A DNA stretch of 64,000 nucleotides from positions 248,001-312,000 of the forward strand of contig NZ_FTNI01000003.1 in NCBI RefSeq assembly GCF_900156315.1, read 5' to 3'. Positions 57,508 through 64,000 of this stretch are shown piece after piece. Origin of the DNA: Microbispora rosea (GTDB lineage: Bacteria; Actinomycetota; Actinomycetes; Streptosporangiales; Streptosporangiaceae). A program made the position numbers and the translations under genes. Numbering within the stretch: position 1 is the stretch's first letter; each line of letters starts with the position of its first letter. The notes below the pieces were generated by a model that saw only the letters and a program-made list of their open reading frames with translations, was not told where the DNA came from and ran no database searches.

Positions 57508-59219
57508 AACGACCCCGTCTCAGTCGGCCGGACTCGGGGCAGCCGCAGGACGAAACGTGCCCCGCCGACTGTGCTTTCTTCGACGCTGAGGGTCCCCTGA
57601 TGCGCCTGGGCGATGTCGCGGGCGATGGCCAGGCCCAGCCCGGTGCCGTGGTGGTCGAGCCGGCGGGCGTCGTCCAACCGGGTGAAGCGCTGGAACACCC
57701 GCTCGCGGTCGGCCTCGGCGATCCCCTGTCCGTCGTCGCTGACCGCGACCTCGACCGCGGTGGGCTCGGCCCGCACCTCGACGCACACCACACGCCTGGA
57801 GTGCCTCTGTGCGTTGTTCAGCAGGTTGGCGAGCAGCCGGCTGATCTGGGACGGCACGGCGGTGACGGTGGCCCCGTGGGTGATGCGGAGCCGCACCGGG
57901 TGCCGATCCGCACGTTGCGCGATCTCGGCCTTGACCAGGGCCGCGAGGTCGACCTGCCGCCACTCGGCGGGTGGGCAGTGGGGCAGGCGAGCGAGGCCGA
58001 GGATGTCCTCGGTGATCGTCTGAAGCCGGTCAACCTGACCCAGCGTCGTCTCGAGCAGCGTCGGCAGCGGCACCGAGCCGGGATCCTGCTGTGCCGCTTC
58101 CAGCTGCACCCGCAGCCCGGTGATGGGAGTGCGCAGTTCGTGGGCGACGTCCGACGCGAACTGCCGTTGGCGACGGGCGAGCTCCTCGAGCTCTTCCTTG
58201 GCCTTCTGCACCCGCCCCAGGACCTGGTTGATCGTACGGCTCAACCGGGTGATCTCCTGCGCCCTACTCGGCACCGAGATGCCGGCGGCCAGATGAGCGA
58301 AGTCGATCCGGGAGAGCTCGGCGCCCACCTTCTCCAGGGGGCGCAGCAGCCGTCCGCCCACCTTCCAGGTGACCCAGGCGTTCAGGACGATCAGCTCGGC
58401 GGTCTCGAGCGACACGAGCAGCGGGAGACCGGGCCGCGCGAGGCCCAGCAGCGACTGCACCGTCTCGACGACCACCCGGGATCCGGCGGGGATGACAGCG
58501 GTATACGCCGCCATGGGCCGGGGGGTGGCCGTGCGCGGCCCGAGGTTCCTCGCAGGGGCCCGGGGTGGCGTTCCCCAGACGGCGGCGCCCTCTCGCCCAT
58601 GGCCGTGCGCCGGCAGGCGACCCACGGCGCGCGCCGGAGCGGTCCTGCACGTATCACACGACCGTGTAACGGTCGCGGCCCTGGCCAGAAGGTACATCCC
58701 CCCTCCCGCCGGGAGGAGGGTGAGGACGGTCATGACGGTGGCCAGCAGAGTCATCTGCCCCCGGATCGAACGGGGCGCCCAGCGCCACCACAGGGCCCGC
58801 CACCACAGGGCCCCCCACCACAGGGCCCGCCGCCGCTGGTCCGGACGCCGGTAGCCGTTCTCACGCCCCCTCGAGCGTGGGCCCGTCGAGCCTGGTGACG
58901 ACGCTCGGGCGGGACCGGAGGTCTGGTGCGCGTGCTTCGTGAGGGCGTGGCCGGCGGAGCCGCTCGCGGGGGGCCGTTGCTGCGGCCGGCCGGCCTTCTG
59001 GGGGCGGCGGGGGTCCCGAAACCGGGATCCGTGTTCGTCGCTCTCCGCGCGAGAGGCCCTCGCGTGGTCCGTCCTGTCGCTCGTCTTCAGTGCGTGCCAG
59101 GCGGCCGTCGACGGGCCGCCGTTCAGCACGTGTGCGAGGCCCTTGGCGGCGGCTATCCACGTGAGCAGCGTGAACAGCGGCCACATGAGTATCAGGAATT
59201 CATCGGTCAGGTCCACCAT
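57504..59219 (-). CDS. sensor histidine kinase with long N-terminal extension
   Basis: From ATG 59219 (GAAAGG six bases upstream) the product is 571 residues. A first membrane segment (7-30) is followed by about 120 residues rich in Arg/Pro/Ser/Gly with a triple A-L-W-W repeat. Then come a second membrane segment (QMTLLATVMTVLTLLPAGGG), a short outer region containing SCDTCRT, another hydrophobic segment, H-box VAHELRTPITGLR, NLLNNAQRH, DDGQGI and GTGLGLAIA. The stop overlaps the next kinase by four bases. It is divergent from a LuxR-type regulator. No response regulator is visible. Confidence 0.9.
   Translation of the reverse strand: MVDLTDEFLILMWPLFTLLTWIAAAKGLAHVLNGGPSTAAWHALKTSDRTDHARASRAESDEHGSRFRDPRRPQKAGRPQQRPPASGSAGHALTKHAHQTSGPARASSPGSTGPRSRGRENGYRRPDQRRRALWWGALWWRALWWRWAPRSIRGQMTLLATVMTVLTLLPAGGGMYLLARAATVTRSCDTCRTAPARAVGRLPAHGHGREGAAVWGTPPRAPARNLGPRTATPRPMAAYTAVIPAGSRVVVETVQSLLGLARPGLPLLVSLETAELIVLNAWVTWKVGGRLLRPLEKVGAELSRIDFAHLAAGISVPSRAQEITRLSRTINQVLGRVQKAKEELEELARRQRQFASDVAHELRTPITGLRVQLEAAQQDPGSVPLPTLLETTLGQVDRLQTITEDILGLARLPHCPPAEWRQVDLAALVKAEIAQRADRHPVRLRITHGATVTAVPSQISRLLANLLNNAQRHSRRVVCVEVRAEPTAVEVAVSDDGQGIAEADRERVFQRFTRLDDARRLDHHGTGLGLAIARDIAQAHQGTLSVEESTVGGARFVLRLPRVRPTETGSL
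58784..58828 (-). repeat. three-copy 15-bp tandem repeat in the kinase gene
   Basis: GCCACCACAGGGCCC occurs twice exactly and once with one change (+ strand reading). On the coding strand it gives three A-L-W-W units just before a membrane segment. The reading frame is kept. Confidence 0.8.
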
Positions 59220-59543
59220 CGCCATCCTTTCGAAATAGGAATTCGAGGGATGCCAGGCTCCTGAGAGCACTGGGGAGGCGTGACGCGTCGTCCGCTGCGC
59301 ATGTTTCCGGTACCGCTCAGTCGTGGGAGTCCTTCCGCGTCAGCTCATCAGCAGCGAATGAGGTGACTAATACGATCCTGAACGCCGGGCACGCGTGTCG
59401 TATCACACATGTGTGTAGCCTTACGCTCCTCCTCGCTCCCGGGTGATCAACGCTCCGGCCGTGTCGTGACCGCGAGGGCGACGGGACGGGCGCAGCGCGC
59501 GGGCCTGTTGCGAGGCCGTAGGCGCCGGGTGTCTCATGGATTC
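59220..59543. other. intergenic region between divergent kinase and LuxR-type regulator
   Basis: No gene is supported. It contains a perfect 12-bp palindrome CACACATGTGTG (59404-59415) within CGTATCACACATG; the ten bases CGTATCACAC recur at 58650-58659 inside the kinase gene. It probably carries both promoters. The upstream ATG at 59409 lies within the palindrome and is not favoured as a start. Confidence 0.45.
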
Positions 59544-62402
59544 ATGGGGGATATATCCCGGAATGTCCCGGATGTGGCGGAGGGACCCGGTTCCCGGGAG
59601 ACATCCTGGCCTGGCTGGCGTGGCCGTTCCCGGGAGTGGGCGCTCGTCGCCGACCTGCTCCGGGCGGCACGTGTGGGCAGGGGCGGGGTCCTGCTGGTCG
59701 AGGGCCGGCCGGGCGTCGGCAAGAGCCGCATGCTCGACGTGGCCGCCGCCACCGCGACCAGATGGGGGTACCGGGTGGTCCGCGGCGTCGCGGACGAGCT
59801 GACCCAGCTGATGCCGCTGGCCCCGCTGGTCTCGGCGCTCGGAGAGCCGGGCTGCACCCTCCGCACCGGTGACAGCGACGGTGTGCCCGGCCCGGCCGAC
59901 CAGCGGTTGCAGTTGCTCGACCAGCTGCAGGGACCGCTGGAGACGCTGGTGGCGCACGGTCCCGCGCTGCTCACCCTGGACGACCTGCAGTGGACCGACC
60001 ACATGACTCTGCTGGCGCTGCGGTCGCTGACCGTGGACTTCGCCTCCTCCCCGCTCATCTGGATGCTGGCCCGTACGACCGGCGGCGGCCACACTCCGTG
60101 CCTCGACCGCGTGTTCACCACGCTGGAGCGCGAGGGCGCGACGCGGATCCGGCTGGAGGCTCTGGACGATGCGGCGGTGACCGAGGTGGTCGCCGACGTC
60201 CTCGGGGCGGCCCCGGAGCCGGACGTGCTGGCCCTGGCCGGCATCGCGGATGCCAATCCCTTCCTGCTCGTCCACCTCATCGAGAAGCTCAAGCGCGAGG
60301 GCGGGTTCCGGATCGCCGACGGCCGCGCGACGTTGGTGTCGGCACAGCTGCCGTCGGCCCGGGCGGTCACCCGCGAGCGTCTGGAGGAGCTGTCGGGACC
60401 GACCAGGCACCTGCTCCAGGTCGCCGGGGTCCTGGGCCGTTCGTTCCCGGTGAAGGACCTGGCCGAGATGCTCGGCGAATCGACGGGCGATCTGCTGCCC
60501 ATGCTGGAGGAGGCGATGTCGGCGGGCATCGTCGTATCCGCCGGGCACGAGCTGGCCTTCCGGCACGACCTCCTGTGGGAGGCGGTGACGGAGAGCCTGT
60601 CCAGCGCCGTCCGGCGGGCCCTGCACCGAGAGGCAGGGGAGATGCTGCTCAAACGGGGCGGATCGGCCGTTCCCGCCGCCGCGCACCTCATCCACAGCGC
60701 CGGCCACGGTGACGTGTGCGCCCTGCGCGCGCTGGACCTGGCGGCGCGGGAGGTGCTGCGATCCTCGCCGCAGACCGCCGCCGATCTCGCCACCCGGGCG
60801 CTGGAGCTGACCGATGCCACCGACCCCGACTGGGTGGGCCGGGCCGCCATCGCGGTCGACGCCCTGACGGCCGTCGGGCGGCTGTGCGAGGCCGCCGATC
60901 TCGCTCGTCCCGCGCTCAGCAGGGCTCCCTCCGCGTTGGCGCATCGCCTGCGCTGCGCGCTGGCGTACATCCTGCTTCTGAGCGGCCGACCGGCCGACGC
61001 CGTGTCCCAGGCCGACAGCCTGCTCGGCCGGGAAGACATCTCCCGTGACCTCCGCGGCGTCGCCCAGTGGACCGTGTTCTGGGGGCTCATCTCCCTGAAC
61101 GATCTGGGGGAGGGACAACGCCGGGCGGAGGCCGTCCTCGCCGATCGCGACAGGCATTCCGACGCGGCCGTGGTGGGCGCCCTGCTGATGCGCTCCCGGT
61201 GCGCAATGACCGACGGACGGGTCGACGAATCGTTCACGCATCTGGACGAGGCCCTGCAGATCGGGAACAGCGGCGCCGTGGAGGCCGTCCAGCGGCCGTA
61301 CGCCCGGCTGCTGCTGGGTCATCTGCACCGGTGCCTGTGCCAGTTCGACGCGGCCGACCTGGCCATCCGGTCGGCCGAGGAGGAGATCGAGGCCCTCGGC
61401 GTCACCGTGCTGGCCGCGCAGCCCGCGCTCTTCCGCGCCCGCGTGAAACTGGCCGCCGCCCGGCTCGACGACGCCGCCGCCGAGGCCGAGGCCGGAATGA
61501 CGATCGCGGACGACATGGGCACGCACGGGTTCATCCGCGTGGGGCTGTCGATACTCGCGTACATCGCCGTGCGGCGCGGCGACATGGACGGCGCGGCCCG
61601 GAACATGAAGAGGTACTCGTGCGAGCCCGGCGCCCCCGGGATGCTCTTCGGATCAGCCTGGGAGAGGTGGGTGGAGGCCGTGGTCGCCGAGGCCCAGGGC
61701 GATCGCGAACGGGCGATGGACATCCTGCGCCCCACCTACACCGACGTGGACAGACAACGACGGACGCTCATCACGGCGCCCCTCGCGGCCGCCTTCATGA
61801 CCCGGCTGGCGCTGGCCTCGGGAAACCGGGCGTACGCGCAGACGATCGTCGACACGGCCGACCAGCTCGCGCGGAGGAACCCCGGCTACCCCATCTTCGC
61901 CGCCGCGGCCGCACACGCCCGCGGCCTTCTTCACGCCGACCCCGCCGACCTCGCCTTCGCCGCCGCCAACCACCCGCAACTGTGGGAGCGCGCCTCGGCC
62001 GCCGAGGACCTCGGGGTCCTGCTCACGATGTCCGGCGCCTCCGCCGACCGCGAGCGGGCCATCGGCAGCCTCGACCAGGCGCACGACGGCTACCAGCAGA
62101 TCGGCGCCCTCCGGGACGCGGCCCGCGCGCGGGCGCGCCTGCGCGCACTGGGCGTCCGGCGCCGTCACTGGGCCCGGTCGCACCAGCGGGAGTTCGGCTG
62201 GGACAGCCTCACCGACACTGAACGCGCGGTGGCCAAGCTGATCGCCCAGGGATTGACCAATCGTCAGGCCGCCGCACGGATGTTCCTGTCCCCGCACACG
62301 GTCTCGGCCCATCTTCGCCGGATCTTCACCAAGCTCGACATCGCGTCCCGGGCCGAACTCGCCCGCATCTTCGCCGAAGAGCGCCCGGACCGGGAGGCGT
62401 AA
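59544..62402 (+). CDS. LuxR-family regulator with N-terminal AAA ATPase (LAL type), second copy
   Basis: The 952-residue product has Walker A GRPGVGKS (54-61), Walker B LLTLDDLQWTD (about 141-151), a long helical repeat region and a C-terminal LuxR helix-turn-helix (DSLTDTERAVAKLIAQGLTN, then PHTVSAHLRRIFTKL). ATG 59544 precedes the first conserved residues; GTG 59529 or ATG 59409 remain possible because no site is strong. It differs from the regulator at 31784 in most of its sequence, so it is not a recent duplicate. It is divergent from the two kinases. Confidence 0.88.
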   Translation: MGDISRNVPDVAEGPGSRETSWPGWRGRSREWALVADLLRAARVGRGGVLLVEGRPGVGKSRMLDVAAATATRWGYRVVRGVADELTQLMPLAPLVSALGEPGCTLRTGDSDGVPGPADQRLQLLDQLQGPLETLVAHGPALLTLDDLQWTDHMTLLALRSLTVDFASSPLIWMLARTTGGGHTPCLDRVFTTLEREGATRIRLEALDDAAVTEVVADVLGAAPEPDVLALAGIADANPFLLVHLIEKLKREGGFRIADGRATLVSAQLPSARAVTRERLEELSGPTRHLLQVAGVLGRSFPVKDLAEMLGESTGDLLPMLEEAMSAGIVVSAGHELAFRHDLLWEAVTESLSSAVRRALHREAGEMLLKRGGSAVPAAAHLIHSAGHGDVCALRALDLAAREVLRSSPQTAADLATRALELTDATDPDWVGRAAIAVDALTAVGRLCEAADLARPALSRAPSALAHRLRCALAYILLLSGRPADAVSQADSLLGREDISRDLRGVAQWTVFWGLISLNDLGEGQRRAEAVLADRDRHSDAAVVGALLMRSRCAMTDGRVDESFTHLDEALQIGNSGAVEAVQRPYARLLLGHLHRCLCQFDAADLAIRSAEEEIEALGVTVLAAQPALFRARVKLAAARLDDAAAEAEAGMTIADDMGTHGFIRVGLSILAYIAVRRGDMDGAARNMKRYSCEPGAPGMLFGSAWERWVEAVVAEAQGDRERAMDILRPTYTDVDRQRRTLITAPLAAAFMTRLALASGNRAYAQTIVDTADQLARRNPGYPIFAAAAAHARGLLHADPADLAFAAANHPQLWERASAAEDLGVLLTMSGASADRERAIGSLDQAHDGYQQIGALRDAARARARLRALGVRRRHWARSHQREFGWDSLTDTERAVAKLIAQGLTNRQAAARMFLSPHTVSAHLRRIFTKLDIASRAELARIFAEERPDREA

Positions 62403-62439
62403 CCGGCTGCCGGGTGAAGGGCTGGAGTAGGGTCGCCGG

Positions 62440-63168
62440 GTGCCTGACCCGATCTTCGCCCACCCTCGCCTGGCCGCCGTTTACGACGCCTTCGACGGAG
62501 ACCGCGACGACCTAGGCGCCTATCTCGCCATCGCCGGCGAACTGGGCGCGGACCGCGTGCTCGACGTCGGCTGCGGAACGGGATCTCTGGCGGTTCTGCT
62601 CGCGGACAGCGGACGCACGGTCATGGGCGTCGATCCCGCCGAGGCGTCGCTGCGGATCGCCAGATCGAAGGATCGGGCCGGAAGGATCACCTGGATCCAC
62701 GGCGACGCCACCGGGGTCCCGGCGTTCGGCGCCGATCTCGCCGTGATGACGGGGAACGTGGCGCAGGTCTTCCTCACCGACGACGACTGGTCGCGGACTC
62801 TGCGGGGCATCCACGGCGCGCTCCGCCCGCGGGGCCATCTCGTGTTCGAGACCAGGCGCCCCGGACGCCGGGCGTGGGAGGAGTGGGCTTCCGGCACCGG
62901 CCCCGTCGTCCTCGATCTTCCGGAGGCCGGGCTCGTGGAGCAGCGCATCGAGGTCACCGATGTGAGCCTGCCGTTGGTGTCGTTCCGCTACACCTACACC
63001 TTTATGGCGGACGGCGCGGTGGTCACATCGGATTCGACCCTCCGATTCCGCGACCGGGACGAGGTGGAAACGAGCCTGGCCGCGAACGGCTACCGAGTGC
63101 TGGACGTGCGGGAGGCCCCCGACCGCCCGGGTCGTGAGTTCGTGTTCGTCGCGCAGCGTACGACCTGA
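62440..63168 (+). CDS. class I SAM-dependent methyltransferase
   Basis: The 242-residue product starts at GTG 62440 and has motif I RVLDVGCGTGSLAVLLA (about 39-55), VMGVDPAEASLRIARSK and ALRPRGHLVFETRRPGRRAW. It is a Methyltransf_25-type enzyme; the C-terminal beta strands (SFRYTYTFMADGAVVTSDST) resemble small-molecule methyltransferases. The substrate is unknown. It begins 37 bases after the LuxR-type regulator and may be co-transcribed. Confidence 0.87.
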   Translation: MPDPIFAHPRLAAVYDAFDGDRDDLGAYLAIAGELGADRVLDVGCGTGSLAVLLADSGRTVMGVDPAEASLRIARSKDRAGRITWIHGDATGVPAFGADLAVMTGNVAQVFLTDDDWSRTLRGIHGALRPRGHLVFETRRPGRRAWEEWASGTGPVVLDLPEAGLVEQRIEVTDVSLPLVSFRYTYTFMADGAVVTSDSTLRFRDRDEVETSLAANGYRVLDVREAPDRPGREFVFVAQRTT

Positions 63169-63583
63169 GGCACCACAGAGCCTGCCGATAAAGGGTGGAA
63201 ACGGCCGTTCTTTTCTGCGACAGAAAAACTGAGGATTACTCATTTCCTTGGGCATGCCCGAGGGGGATCTCGGCGAGAGCCGCTGCTCGCGGGCGCCTCC
63301 CATCGGCCGGAAGTGGCCGACTGTGGCCAACCGGGAACTTGCCGTAAGCGGCCTATTTACATCTATTCATTGACCGGTCACCATATGTCCGTGGCCACAC
63401 CCCCTCGCTGATCAGCGCCGGCGCCGAAAAGGGTCAACGAGGTAGTCAACCAATGGAATTCGGCATCCGCTCATATCGGAATGCGAGGAGAGGGCGTCCC
63501 GGACGACGCAATCACCGAAATTCTGGATGGGCGATGTTCCCGAATTCCGTATGGCATAACGCCACACCAGAAGGAATGACACC
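63169..63583. other. intergenic region upstream of the VWA gene
   Basis: The stretch is AT-richer than its surroundings. It holds a small hairpin TTTTCTG-CGA-CAGAAAA (63211-63227) shortly after the methyltransferase stop and a 10-bp palindrome TGACCGGTCA (63371-63380). No convincing gene is seen. The promoter of the VWA gene is probably in the second half, but no clear pair of hexamers stands out. Confidence 0.4.
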
Positions 63584-64000
63584 GTGAGAATGACGCGACG
63601 ATTACGGGCCGCCGTGTGCGTGGTGGCGGCCGGTGCGATGCTGGTGGCCGGGGTGGGGACGGCGTACGCCGAGCCCGGGGTCACCCCGGCGGACGTGACG
63701 CTGAACCTGGATCCGGGCGAGTCGAAGACGATCACCAAGACCGTATCCACTCCGGCGATCCCCCCCAAGCCGGATATCGCCTTCCTGATCGACACCACAG
63801 GGAGCATGGGCGGGGTCATCTCGAACGTGCGGACCAACGCGAACACCATCCTGTCCAACGTCGCCGCGGCGCAGCCGGACGCGCAGTTCGCGGTCGCCGA
63901 GTACAAGGACGCGGCGGACTCGCCGCCGTTCCGGGTGGCGCAGAACCTCACCGCCAACCATGCCGACGTCACCAATGGCATCAACTCGCTGGCCGCGGCC
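63584..64000 (+). CDS. secreted von Willebrand factor A domain protein, truncated by the window edge
   Basis: GTG 63584 follows AAGGA by eight bases. The visible 139 residues comprise a signal peptide ending AYA (about 1-29), a short beta region (VTPADVTLNLDPGESKTITK) and the start of a VWA domain with MIDAS sequence FLIDTTGSMGG followed by VRTNANTIL and FAVAEYKDA. VWA domains bind ligands through a metal ion, here outside the cell. Downstream domains are not visible. Confidence 0.85.
   Translation, partial: MRMTRRLRAAVCVVAAGAMLVAGVGTAYAEPGVTPADVTLNLDPGESKTITKTVSTPAIPPKPDIAFLIDTTGSMGGVISNVRTNANTILSNVAAAQPDAQFAVAEYKDAADSPPFRVAQNLTANHADVTNGINSLAAA

Noticed and set aside
59421-61526. A 701-codon minus-strand frame opposite the second LAL regulator
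   Set aside because: It is a low-complexity shadow; Walker motifs and the LuxR domain are on the plus strand.
63453-63587. A 44-codon plus-strand frame ending at the VWA start
   Set aside because: Poor codon bias, no ribosome binding site and no recognisable product.

Overview
The window is about 64 kb of very GC-rich DNA (strong G/C bias at third codon positions, GTG starts common, GGAGG-type ribosome binding sites). The gene families point to an actinomycete: Rv1733c-type membrane protein, DUF5685, DUF2332 and DUF4132 proteins, two LuxR regulators with AAA-type ATPase modules, PadR and TetR regulators, and a B12-riboswitch-controlled class I ribonucleotide reductase. Streptosporangiales or a Streptomyces-like relative is the likeliest source; this is inference, since there is no rRNA here. 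I see no insertion sequence, integrase, phage gene or CRISPR array. Layout, left to right: 1-3825 is a minus-strand NRPS module (C-A-T-TE, serine-type adenylation code, cysteine in the thioesterase nucleophile position) that runs off the left edge. 4-12.5 kb holds small membrane proteins, a crotonase-fold protein, a DUF5685 protein with an extreme cysteine tail, a branched-chain amino-acid-type ABC importer (livH, a livM-livG fusion, livF) with a convergent binding lipoprotein, and a second lipoprotein. 12.7-19 kb holds a secreted BNR-repeat protein, a beta-repeat membrane protein and an MscS channel. 18-21.8 kb is nrdA-nrdB behind a B12 riboswitch and tandem NrdR-like boxes. 21.8-27.2 kb holds an orphan TctC-like lipoprotein, glmS with a small companion gene, a methyltransferase and a DJ-1/PfpI protein. 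tRNA-Gly and tRNA-Val follow at 27.3-27.5 kb. 28-31.6 kb is the most unusual locus: a molybdopterin-oxidoreductase homologue that has lost every expected Fe-S cysteine and the Mo-ligand residue, next to a protein with a long FD-pentapeptide repeat. 31.8-38.5 kb is a regulator, hydrolase and GMC-oxidoreductase cluster that looks like steroid or lipid oxidation. It is followed by a stand-alone LigD-type polymerase, a P450 with degenerate motifs, DUF4132 and DUF2332 proteins, a sugar isomerase, a GntR-like remnant and an APH-type kinase. 47-49.6 kb is an EF-G paralogue preceded by a possible leader peptide and a hairpin over its ribosome binding site. 49.7-53 kb is a PadR-ABC exporter operon. 53-56 kb holds a hydrolase with a TetR-like operator, a saccharopine-dehydrogenase-family protein and a TetR regulator. 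56-62.4 kb has two overlapping histidine kinases without a response regulator, divergent from a second large LuxR regulator. The window ends with a methyltransferase and the start of a secreted VWA protein. Most pathway assignments rest on remembered family motifs and have not been checked by search.
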